From CAZWSX01 sp964636985 (lineage in GTDB: Bacteria > Planctomycetota > Planctomycetia > Pirellulales > Pirellulaceae): 64,000 bases of DNA. The notes beneath the pieces were generated by a model, which was not told the DNA's origin, did no database searches, and saw nothing but the letters and a program-made list of their open reading frames with translations. The DNA lies in assembly GCA_964636985.1 (NCBI GenBank), contig CAZWSX010000014.1:1-64000 (forward strand), read 5' to 3'. Shown here piece by piece: positions 49,470 to 57,549 of the stretch (the stretch's first letter is position 1; each line of letters opens with the position of its first letter). Made by a program: the position numbers and the translations under genes.

Positions 49470-50708
49470 ATGTCGACGGCAGTGGAGCCAAATTCCGAAA
49501 CGCTGGCGGCGAAGCTTCAGGAATCTGCGCAGCAAGATTACCTGTGGAGTTTGAACTTCGGTCCGCAGCACCCGGCGACGCACACCACGCTGCGGCTTGT
49601 GCTCAAGCTCGATGGCGAACGCGTCGTCGACGCCATCCCAGACATTGGCTATCTCCACTCCGGCTTCGAGAAGATCGGCGAGCATCTCGACTACAACCAG
49701 TACGTCACGGTCACCGACCGGATGAACTACATCTCGCCGATGGCGAACAACGTCGCCTGGCACATGGCGGTCGAGAAGCTGCTCGGGATCGAGATCACCC
49801 CGCGCTGCAAGTACATTCGCACCATCATTTGCGAACTTGCTCGGATCAGCGACCACTGCCTTAGCACAGGCGCGATGGGGCTCGACACCGGCGCTTTCAC
49901 GTTCTTCTTGTACGCGTTTTACCAACGCGAAAAGATCTACGACATCTTCGAGACGCTCTGCGGCGCCCGCTTCACCAACAGCTACACGCGCGTCGGCGGC
50001 TTGATGCACGACATGACGCCGCTGGTGATCGAGAAGATTCGCGCCTTCGTAAAGAACTTCCCCGAAACGCTTGACGACATGGAGAAGTTGCTCAACCGCA
50101 ACCGCATCTTTGTCGATCGCACCAAGGGCGTCGGCGTTCTCACGGCCGAAGAAGCGACCAATTGGAGCGCGACTGGGCCCGTTGCCCGCGCGAGCGGTGT
50201 CACGCGCGATCTTCGCAAAGACGAGCCCTATCTGGCGTACGCCGATCTCGATTTTAAAGTCTGCTGTGCCAAGGCCGGCGATTGCTTCGCACGCTACTAC
50301 GTTCGCATGGCCGAGATGCGTGAGAGCCTCAAGCTTGTCGAACAGGCACTCGAAAATCTCCCGGCCGGCCCTGTAAACGTGAGCGTTGGCGAACGAACGG
50401 CGCTGCCGAACAAAGGGCAGGTTTACCAGACGATCGAAGGAACGATTACCCACTTCGAACTGGTGATGGCCAACCGCGGGTTCGAAGTTCCTAACGAAGA
50501 AACCTACTGCGCGACGGAAGCTCCCAACGGTGAGTTGGGCTTCTACGTCGCAGGCGACGGAAGCGACGTGGCCTATCGGGCTCGTTGCCGGCCGCCATCA
50601 TTTATTCACTTTTCGTTGTTCCCGAAATTGATTCGCGGACACACGTTGTCGGACGTGGTCGCGGTGCTCGGTAGTTTGAACATTATCGCGGCCGAACTCG
50701 ATCGCTAG
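49470..50708 (+). CDS. nuoD: NADH-quinone oxidoreductase subunit D
   Basis: 49-kDa-type subunit forming part of the quinone-binding cavity next to cluster N2. The 412-aa protein has NFGPQHPATHTTLRLVLKL at residues 30-48, then PDIGYLHSGFEKIGEHLDYN (the usual HRG-EK motif reads HSG-EK) and the Ni-Fe hydrogenase-like C-terminus (CRPPSFIHFSLFPKLIRGHT ... DVVAVLGSLNIIAAELDR). Gene lies 41 bp after nuoC. Confidence 0.97.
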   Translation: MSTAVEPNSETLAAKLQESAQQDYLWSLNFGPQHPATHTTLRLVLKLDGERVVDAIPDIGYLHSGFEKIGEHLDYNQYVTVTDRMNYISPMANNVAWHMAVEKLLGIEITPRCKYIRTIICELARISDHCLSTGAMGLDTGAFTFFLYAFYQREKIYDIFETLCGARFTNSYTRVGGLMHDMTPLVIEKIRAFVKNFPETLDDMEKLLNRNRIFVDRTKGVGVLTAEEATNWSATGPVARASGVTRDLRKDEPYLAYADLDFKVCCAKAGDCFARYYVRMAEMRESLKLVEQALENLPAGPVNVSVGERTALPNKGQVYQTIEGTITHFELVMANRGFEVPNEETYCATEAPNGELGFYVAGDGSDVAYRARCRPPSFIHFSLFPKLIRGHTLSDVVAVLGSLNIIAAELDR

Positions 50709-50756
50709 TCGATTCGCGACCTTGAGTTTGCTGTTGCCCCTAAGATTGCGTTGACC

Positions 50757-51305
50757 ATGTCCAACCCCACTGCTGATAAGGTGTCCGCCAACGGTTCTGC
50801 CGTTGATGGCCAGCCCGACGACGGCAAGCCTATCCTGACCGACGAAATGGTCGAGGCGATCAAGGCCTACTTCCCGCGCTACCCATCGCGGCAAGCGGTC
50901 ACGTTGCCGGCACTGCATATCGTCAACGAGCGTCTGCGATACGTGCCGCTCAAGGCTGTTGTCGAGGTCGCCAAGTTGCTCGAGCTACCGCCTGCTGTCG
51001 TGCAAGACACGCTTACGTTCTACGGCTACTTCCATCAAGAAAAACCGCACGGCCGCACACGAGTGATGGTGTGCCGTTCGGTTAGCTGTGCACTCCGCGG
51101 CGCCGATGACTTGCTGGAACACATGTGCCACAAGGCGGGCCTTCATCCTGGCGAGACCACGGCCGATGGCTCCTTCACGCTTGAGTTCGCCGAGTGCCTC
51201 GGCGCGTGCGAGCAAGCGCCGTGCATTCTGGCCAACAGCACGCTTCACGCGAACGTGACGCCGGAGAGTTCCGAAACATTGATCGCTTCGTGGAAGAAGG
51301 AATAA
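50757..51305 (+). CDS. nuoE: NADH-quinone oxidoreductase subunit E
   Basis: Thioredoxin-like [2Fe-2S] subunit (cluster N1a) of the NADH-input module. The four cysteines are C106 and C111 (C-x4-C in CRSVSC), C147 and C151 (C-x3-C in CLGAC). The N-terminal ~90 residues form the helical bundle, and the first ~25 are a polar, probably flexible leader. ATG 50757 is used; a TTG at 50751 is in frame. nuoF starts 3 bp after the stop, giving the usual E-F-G order of the dehydrogenase module. Confidence 0.96.
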   Translation: MSNPTADKVSANGSAVDGQPDDGKPILTDEMVEAIKAYFPRYPSRQAVTLPALHIVNERLRYVPLKAVVEVAKLLELPPAVVQDTLTFYGYFHQEKPHGRTRVMVCRSVSCALRGADDLLEHMCHKAGLHPGETTADGSFTLEFAECLGACEQAPCILANSTLHANVTPESSETLIASWKKE

Positions 51306-51308
51306 CCG

Positions 51309-52676
51309 GTGGCAAAGTTCGAGCCGGTTCTGCTGGCAAATATCAATAAGCCCGAGAGTTACACCCGCGCGGTCTACGAGCGCCACGGCGGCTATCAGGC
51401 CTTGCGCAAAGTAATGGGCGGGGTGTCGCAGAACGACTTGAAAGAACTGGTCAAATCAAGCGGCCTGCGCGGCCGCGGCGGTGCTGGTTTTCCCACTGGC
51501 CTTAAGTGGACGTTCCTTCCCAAAGATCATCCTGGGCCGATCTACTTTTGCCTCAACGCCGACGAGAGTGAACCGGGTACGTTCAACAACCGCATCCTGA
51601 TGGAGCTCGATCCCCACCAGGTGATCGAGGGGATCATCCTCAGTTGCTACGCGACCAACGCTACGACCGCATATTTTTATATGCGGGTCGAGTATCCGAC
51701 CGCGTATCAACGTTGCCAAGCGGCTGTCGATGAAGCCTATGCGGCTGGTTATCTCGGAAAGAACATCCTCGGAAGCGGCTACTCGCTCGACATCTTCCTG
51801 CATCGCGGTGCAGCCGCTTATATCTGCGGCGAAGAGACAGGCTTAATCGAGAGCCTCGAAGGCAAACGTGCTTGGCCGCGGATCAAGCCGCCGTTTCCAG
51901 CCATCGAAGGTGCCTTCCGCAAGCCGACCGTCGTCAACAACGTCGAGACGGTCGCGTGCGTGCCACATATCATCAATCGCGGAGTTGATTGGTTTAAGTC
52001 GATCGGCATTCCCGCCGACCCTAACAACCCTCGCGACCCAGGCAGCTACGGTCCGAAGCTCTACTGCTTGAGCGGCCACGTCGAAAAGCCCGGCTGTTAC
52101 GAAGCACCGCTCGGCATCACCGTCAACGAACTGATCAACGAGTACGGCGGCGGAATCTGGAAGGGTCGCAAAGCCAAGGCCTGCATCCCCGGCGGGATCA
52201 GCATGGGCCTCTTAAAGGCCGAAGAGTTTGATTGCAAACTCGACTTCGCCGGGCCTGGCAAGTTCGGCTGCTTGGGACTCGGAACTGCGGCCGTCGTTGT
52301 GATGGACGAGACGGTTAGCATGGTCGACTTCTTGCACAACAGCGCTCGATTCTTCGCACACGAAAGTTGCGGCCAGTGCACACCGTGCCGTGAAGGTACG
52401 GCTTGGGCTCTCAAGTTGCTTGATCGCATCAAGGCAGGCAAAGGCCGTTTCAAGGATTTGGATATCCTGCTGGAACTGGGCGACAACATCGGGATCATCC
52501 CGGGAACTACGATCTGCGGCCTGGCCGACGGCGCCGCGTGGCCGATGAAACAAGCCATCCGCAAATGGCGCGGCGAATTCGAAGACTACATCAAGCGAAC
52601 CAACCCGACCGGTTACATGGAAACGAGTGCCGTGCCCGCGCTCGAACTGATTGGTCTGGGTACGGGGAGTCACTAA
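51309..52676 (+). CDS. nuoF: NADH-quinone oxidoreductase subunit F
   Basis: Flavoprotein that binds NADH and FMN and holds cluster N3. Visible: GRGGAGFPTGLKW (FMN/NADH loop), NADESEPGTF, ICGEETGLIESLEGKR, and cluster ligands C354, C357 and C360 in ESCGQCTPCREG with C403 in TICGLADG. At 455 aa it is the usual size. The start is a GTG at 51309, three bases after the nuoE stop; the stop shares bases with the nuoG start (TAATG). Confidence 0.97.
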   Translation: MAKFEPVLLANINKPESYTRAVYERHGGYQALRKVMGGVSQNDLKELVKSSGLRGRGGAGFPTGLKWTFLPKDHPGPIYFCLNADESEPGTFNNRILMELDPHQVIEGIILSCYATNATTAYFYMRVEYPTAYQRCQAAVDEAYAAGYLGKNILGSGYSLDIFLHRGAAAYICGEETGLIESLEGKRAWPRIKPPFPAIEGAFRKPTVVNNVETVACVPHIINRGVDWFKSIGIPADPNNPRDPGSYGPKLYCLSGHVEKPGCYEAPLGITVNELINEYGGGIWKGRKAKACIPGGISMGLLKAEEFDCKLDFAGPGKFGCLGLGTAAVVVMDETVSMVDFLHNSARFFAHESCGQCTPCREGTAWALKLLDRIKAGKGRFKDLDILLELGDNIGIIPGTTICGLADGAAWPMKQAIRKWRGEFEDYIKRTNPTGYMETSAVPALELIGLGTGSH

Positions 52677-54322
52677 TGGGCGTTGTGATTGTCGACGGAA
52701 AAGAAATTCCTCTGGAGCCGGGCGAGAAGCTCAACGGCATCCAAGTCGCGCGCAAGGCAGGCGTCGAGATTCCCCACTACTGCTGGCACGCAGGGCTCAC
52801 GGTCGTCGCCAGTTGCCGGATGTGCCTTGTCGAAAACGGCAAGGTGAACGACAAGACCGGCAAGATCGAAATGCAGCCCAAGCTGGTGCCCGCTTGTCAA
52901 ACGCCGGCTCCGGAAGGCTCCGTGTTCGTCACCAACAGCGAGAAGGTGAAGAACGCCCGTGCGATGGTCGAAGAAGACTTACTCCTTCGCCACCCGGTTG
53001 ATTGCCCGATCTGCGACAAAGCAGGCGAGTGCGCCCTGCAAGACTATCACTTCGAGTACGGCCGCGAAGAACGCCGCGCCGACATCAAGCCATTCCACAG
53101 CCGCCGCCGCGACGTCGGCGATACGGTCACGCTGTTCGTCGACCGCTGCGTGATGTGCACACGGTGCGTTCGGTTCACGCGCGAAATCGCCGGCACCGGC
53201 GAATTGATGGTGATCAATCGCGGTGCCCACGAAGAGATCGATACGTTCCCCGGCTATCCGCTCGACAACAAGCTCTCCGGCAACGTGGTCGACCTTTGCC
53301 CCGTCGGCGCACTCGGCGACAAGGACTTCCTCTACTCGCAACGCGTCTGGTTCATGAAGAGCCACGATCACGTATGCGACGGTTGCTCGACCGGTTGCTC
53401 GATCAAGGTCGACGAGAACCAAGACCACATCTATCGCCTCAAGCCCCGCGAGAATCCCAACGTCAACCAATGGTGGATGTGCGACGAAGGCCGCTACGGT
53501 TGGAAGCACGTTCACTCGCAAGAGCGAACGAACGGCGCCAAACGGCTCGATGCCAAAGGGGCGCCGGTCCACGTCGAGTGGTCGGACGTTGGCGGGCTGG
53601 TTGGCAAGGAGTTCGAAAAGGCCGGGCGACTGGCTGCTGTCCTCTCGCCACACTTGACGGTTGAAGAAGCGTTCCTACTTGCCTCCTATGTTCGATCGAT
53701 CGATCCGAAGGCAATCATCGCCGTAGGCGCAATCCCTGTCGAAGGCCAAGACGAGAAGTTCAAGAATGGTTTTACCATTCGCGCGGAGAAGGCGCCCAAT
53801 CGTCGCGGCGTAGAAAAGGTTGCCGGTTGGTTCCAAGGTGAAGTAATCGGTTGGGACGACTTCTTGAAGCGGCTCGACAGCGATTCCGACGAGATCCGCG
53901 GCGTGTGGGTGAGCGGCGGATACAAGACTCCGTGGAACGACGAAGCAACCGTTGCCAAGTTCGCCAAAGTGAAGACGCTCGTCGTGCAAGATTGCTTCAC
54001 CTCGCCGCTCATGGAACGTGCGACCTGGCAATTGGCGGGCGCAGTGTTCGCTGAGCGAGCCGGCTCCTATGTGAACTACAGTGATCGTCTTCAGAACTTT
54101 GCTTGGGCGATTCGTAGCCCCCAAGGCGTGAAGACCGAAGGCCAATTGCTGTGGCAATTGACGGCTCACACCGGGCTTTACAGCGCCAAAACCGCGCTCG
54201 CCGAAGTCTGCCGCGACGTGGCTTACTTCGCACCCGCGGCCGGTGAGATTCCCTCGACCGGTATCGATCTGAAAGTGAACTGGATCGCCGCCAGCGAAGC
54301 CCCCGTCGCCGCCGGATCGTAA
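52676..54322 (+). CDS. nuoG: NADH-quinone oxidoreductase subunit G, short form
   Basis: Iron-sulfur subunit of the NADH module. Cluster ligands: N1b C36, C47, C50, C74; N5 H106, C110, C113, C119; N4 C158, C161, C164 and C208 in DLCPVGAL. A fourth set, C234-x2-C237-x3-C241-x27-C269, matches the spacing of the extra N7 cluster of E. coli NuoG. The 548-aa length is well below E. coli (~908 aa); the region after ~280 retains only part of the molybdopterin-oxidoreductase-like fold. The start ATG 52676 overlaps the nuoF stop; upstream extension of the frame has no NuoG similarity. Confidence 0.95.
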   Translation: MGVVIVDGKEIPLEPGEKLNGIQVARKAGVEIPHYCWHAGLTVVASCRMCLVENGKVNDKTGKIEMQPKLVPACQTPAPEGSVFVTNSEKVKNARAMVEEDLLLRHPVDCPICDKAGECALQDYHFEYGREERRADIKPFHSRRRDVGDTVTLFVDRCVMCTRCVRFTREIAGTGELMVINRGAHEEIDTFPGYPLDNKLSGNVVDLCPVGALGDKDFLYSQRVWFMKSHDHVCDGCSTGCSIKVDENQDHIYRLKPRENPNVNQWWMCDEGRYGWKHVHSQERTNGAKRLDAKGAPVHVEWSDVGGLVGKEFEKAGRLAAVLSPHLTVEEAFLLASYVRSIDPKAIIAVGAIPVEGQDEKFKNGFTIRAEKAPNRRGVEKVAGWFQGEVIGWDDFLKRLDSDSDEIRGVWVSGGYKTPWNDEATVAKFAKVKTLVVQDCFTSPLMERATWQLAGAVFAERAGSYVNYSDRLQNFAWAIRSPQGVKTEGQLLWQLTAHTGLYSAKTALAEVCRDVAYFAPAAGEIPSTGIDLKVNWIAASEAPVAAGS

Positions 54323-54361
54323 TCCCCACGCACAACTCCCCTGCCCTTTCGCCAAATTGAT

Positions 54362-55621
54362 ATGCTCGAATCCTTCCTCGAACCGGCCATTAAGATCGGA
54401 GTCGCCATTGGCGGCCTGATGACGGGCGCCGCCTACTTGGTGTTGCTCGAACGCCGGATGGCTGCGTGGACGCAGGACCGGATCGGACCGAATCGCGTTG
54501 GTGTCCCGCTGACCAATTGGCGGTTGTGGGGGCTGGGTCAGCCGATGGCCGACGGCGTGAAGTTCATCCTGAAGGAAGAGTACACTCCGGCGCACGTCGA
54601 CAAGCGATTGTTCGTGATCGCGCCGGTGGTGATCCTCGCGGCGGCGCTCGCCGTTTTCGCGGTCGTGCCGTTTGGTACTCCCCTCCCTCTGCCCGGTTTT
54701 GTTGCCGAAAAGGTTGGGAAGGTCGGTCAGCCGGTCGACATGACAGTCGCTCCCGACTTGGACGTCGGGATGGTCTTCATCTTCGCCCTGTCAAGTATCG
54801 CCGTGTACGGCGTTATCGTTGGCGGTTGGGCCAGCAACAATAAATACAGCTTCCTTGGCGGCCTGCGCTCAAGCGCGCAGTTAATCGCCTACGAACTACC
54901 AATGGGGCTGGGTATTCTCGGCGTCGTTCTCGCGGCTGGATCACTGAACATTAGTCAGATTATCGATGCTCAAGCCAATAGCGGCACATGGTTCATCTTT
55001 TTGCAGCCGCTTGGCTTTGTCGTGTTCCTGATCGCGGCTTTCGCCGAAGCGGCGCGGCTTCCGTTCGACTTGCCTGAGGCTGAACAGGAATTGATCGGCG
55101 GCTACCACACCGAGTACTCGGGCCTCAAGCTGCTGATGTTCCTCGTCGCCGAGTTCCTCCACATGGTGCTCGCGTCGTATTTGATCACGATGCTGTTCTT
55201 AGGAGGTTGGCACTTCTGGGGCATCACGGGTGTCGCAGGCGAAGACACGTCGCTCGTGACGTGGGCGATTCGCTGTGCGGTCCTTTACGGCAAGATCATG
55301 GTCGTGATCTTGTTCTTCATGATCGTCCGCTGGAGTTGGCCGCGCTTCCGCTTCGACCAACTGATGTCGATGGCTTGGAAGATCATGTTGCCGCTCGGGA
55401 TTTTGAATTTGTTCGCGGTCGCCATTTTGTACGAAGTGCGCCAGATGTCGCTGGGAGCAGCCGCTGCCAACCCTGATTTGACGTGGAGCCTCATCCTGAT
55501 CGCGGGCGGTTGGGTTGTGTTCGGCATTGCCTGGTTCTTTGTCAACTTGAGCAACCCACTGGTTACTGATAACACGCCCCGCATTGAAACGAATCCTGCC
55601 GAAATTGATTCGCAACTGTAA
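54362..55621 (+). CDS. nuoH: NADH-quinone oxidoreductase subunit H
   Basis: Membrane subunit forming the quinone entry and the first half of the proton path. The 419-aa protein has ~8-9 membrane segments, the motif ERRMAAWTQDRIGPNRVG near residue 30 and the cytoplasmic loop FAEAARLPFDLPEAEQELIGGYHTEY-type, whose start AFAEAARLPFDLPEAEQELI is diagnostic. The protein is longer than E. coli NuoH (325 aa), partly through an insertion after the second segment (VEDM-like loop around 105-130) and a polar C-terminal tail. Gene follows nuoG by 39 bp. Confidence 0.96.
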   Translation: MLESFLEPAIKIGVAIGGLMTGAAYLVLLERRMAAWTQDRIGPNRVGVPLTNWRLWGLGQPMADGVKFILKEEYTPAHVDKRLFVIAPVVILAAALAVFAVVPFGTPLPLPGFVAEKVGKVGQPVDMTVAPDLDVGMVFIFALSSIAVYGVIVGGWASNNKYSFLGGLRSSAQLIAYELPMGLGILGVVLAAGSLNISQIIDAQANSGTWFIFLQPLGFVVFLIAAFAEAARLPFDLPEAEQELIGGYHTEYSGLKLLMFLVAEFLHMVLASYLITMLFLGGWHFWGITGVAGEDTSLVTWAIRCAVLYGKIMVVILFFMIVRWSWPRFRFDQLMSMAWKIMLPLGILNLFAVAILYEVRQMSLGAAAANPDLTWSLILIAGGWVVFGIAWFFVNLSNPLVTDNTPRIETNPAEIDSQL

Positions 55622-55632
55622 GCAATAACAAC

Positions 55633-56178
55633 ATGTCACCCGACGATCCAAATATCCGCTGGATTGACGAACCGCAGCTCGGAATCACTGGCAAGATGTA
55701 CTTGCCGTTATTCGTGCAAGGTTTGACAACCACGATGAAGCACCTGACGCGGGCCATTAGTGGCAAAGCGGTCACGGTGAGCTACCCCGATCAAGAGCCT
55801 GAGATTGGCAACAAGCTGATCTATCGCGGCGTCCACCGTCTCAACCGCGACGATCAAGGTCGCGTGAAGTGCGTCGCCTGCTTTTTGTGCGCGACGGCTT
55901 GCCCCGCTCACTGCATCGACATCATCGGCATCGAGAGCCCCTGGGAAGACCGCGAAAAATATCCCGAGAGTTTCACGATCGACGAACTGCGGTGCATCTA
56001 CTGCGGGATGTGCGAGGAAGCTTGCCCGGTCGATGCCATTGAACTGACGAGCCTCTACAACCTGACGGGCCGCAGCCGCGAAGAGATGATCTTCGACAAG
56101 GAAAAGCTCCTCAGCGTGTACGACGCGACCAGCGAAAAGGAACCGATGAAGTCGAAGCAGATGGGAGTCAATCCATGA
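55633..56178 (+). CDS. nuoI: NADH-quinone oxidoreductase subunit I
   Basis: Carries clusters N6a and N6b on the peripheral arm. Two ferredoxin-type motifs are complete: C80, C83, C86, C90 (CVACFLCATACP) and C121, C124, C127, C131 (CIYCGMCEEACP). The 181-aa length is normal. The ending is a short charged tail; its stop overlaps the nuoJ start (ATGA). Confidence 0.97.
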   Translation: MSPDDPNIRWIDEPQLGITGKMYLPLFVQGLTTTMKHLTRAISGKAVTVSYPDQEPEIGNKLIYRGVHRLNRDDQGRVKCVACFLCATACPAHCIDIIGIESPWEDREKYPESFTIDELRCIYCGMCEEACPVDAIELTSLYNLTGRSREEMIFDKEKLLSVYDATSEKEPMKSKQMGVNP

Positions 56179-57065
56179 CACCCTCTATTGCCAGTGCTTT
56201 GTCGTCTCTGATGTTGCTCGCTGCTGAGGGAGACGCGACTGCGGACACGTCGTTGAAGGCGCAAATTCTGAAGTACGCCACCTGCTGTTCCGCTTGGGGC
56301 CTCCTGTTCGCGGCAGCATCGCTCTACTTGCTGATTCCGCCGCAATCGTCGCGAGGTCGCATCCTTGGACTTTTGTGTGGCGTTGTGTCGCTCGTGCTGA
56401 TGGCGATCGATTTGCCACCCCTGGGCGATACCGGCCATCAAATCGTCTTTTGGTTGACGTCGGCCGTTACCGTTGGATCGGCGGGCGCGATGATCGCCTC
56501 TCGAAACGCCGTGTACAGCGCGCTCTGGTTCGCCTTATCGCTCTTAGGCGTGGCGGGATTATTTATTTTCCAAGGTGCTCAGTTCCTGGGCGTTGCGACC
56601 ATCGTCGTCTACGCCGGTGCGATTGTGGTGACGTTTTTGTTCGTCATCATGCTGGCGCAGCCGGAGGGGCACGCCGTTTACGACCGCGTCACCTGGGGCT
56701 GGTTTCCCAAGCCGGCAGTCGCCTTGATGGGTGCGGCGCTGTTGGCACTGCTTCTGTCGTCACTAACCAAGCTCGACAACGAAGCAACGCGTAAAGTCGC
56801 TGAAGATCGCTTGACCGCCAAAGCGAAGGTCAAAGAACTTGCCAAGGGAAATCGGCCGGAGACCATCTCTGCCGCACCCGCAGATGTTCGTCCTGGTACG
56901 GATCCCAAGCAGCACATGGCCGACCTTGGCCGCGAGATGTTCAGCAAGCAATTGATCGCCGTCGAAGTGGCCGGAACGTTGCTCTTGGTGGCACTGGTGG
57001 GAGCCATCGCGATTGCCATTCATGGGAAGCAACGCACGGCGACCAGCGAGGAGTCCGCGGCATGA
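56175..57065 (+). CDS. nuoJ: NADH-quinone oxidoreductase subunit J, extended
   Basis: Membrane subunit with ~6 segments, including the conserved third-helix type region LFIFQGAQFLGVATIVVYAGAIVVTFLFVIML. At 296 aa it is much longer than E. coli NuoJ (184 aa): an extra N-terminal pair of segments (about 25-75) and a ~60-residue polar loop (about 190-250, rich in Lys, Ala, Glu) before the last segment. The stop and the nuoK start overlap as ATGA. Confidence 0.95.
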   Translation: MTPSIASALSSLMLLAAEGDATADTSLKAQILKYATCCSAWGLLFAAASLYLLIPPQSSRGRILGLLCGVVSLVLMAIDLPPLGDTGHQIVFWLTSAVTVGSAGAMIASRNAVYSALWFALSLLGVAGLFIFQGAQFLGVATIVVYAGAIVVTFLFVIMLAQPEGHAVYDRVTWGWFPKPAVALMGAALLALLLSSLTKLDNEATRKVAEDRLTAKAKVKELAKGNRPETISAAPADVRPGTDPKQHMADLGREMFSKQLIAVEVAGTLLLVALVGAIAIAIHGKQRTATSEESAA

Positions 57066-57508
57066 ACGAGTTGAGTCTCCTCTACAACACATTGATTGTC
57101 GGCGGCCTTTTGTTCCTGATCGGCGCCGTAGGGTTCATCACCCGGCGGAACATGATCGTGATGTTCCTATGTGCCGAAATGATGCTGCAAGGCGTGTCGC
57201 TGAGCCTGGTCGCTTGGGGACGCTATAACGGCCACGACCTCGGCGGGCAATCGTTTACGATTTTCATCATTGCCGTCGCCGCGTGCGAAGCGGGCATCGC
57301 CATGTCGCTCGTACTCATGTTGGCCCAGAAGAGCGGCAAGCTCGATAGCGTTTACTGGCAGGACCTCCGCGAAAGCGGCCAGCCCGCCTATGTGGACCGC
57401 GAAGTTCCCGAAGAGACGAGCGAAGACCAGGTGTGGCCGACGTTGACCCGCGCCGGGATCCGGCCCGAAGTCGACGCCGAAGCCCTGTCGCACCGTAGCC
57501 GCGTGTAG
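57062..57508 (+). CDS. nuoK: NADH-quinone oxidoreductase subunit K with C-terminal tail
   Basis: Membrane subunit with three segments and the two conserved proton-path glutamates, E39 in LCAEMMLQG and E76 in AACEAGIAMS. The core ends near residue 92; a further ~55 polar residues (SGKLDSVYWQDLRESGQPAY ... ) follow, whereas NuoK is usually ~100 aa. The start overlaps nuoJ, and nuoL begins 41 bp later. Confidence 0.96.
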   Translation: MNELSLLYNTLIVGGLLFLIGAVGFITRRNMIVMFLCAEMMLQGVSLSLVAWGRYNGHDLGGQSFTIFIIAVAACEAGIAMSLVLMLAQKSGKLDSVYWQDLRESGQPAYVDREVPEETSEDQVWPTLTRAGIRPEVDAEALSHRSRV

Positions 57509-57549
57509 TGATTCAGAGACCCCATTCCCAATAGATTGCAGCGCTGGCC

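Noticed and set aside
49365..50453. Open frame of 362 codons on the minus strand
   Set aside because: Antisense to nuoD, which is fully conserved; composition is that of a shadow frame.
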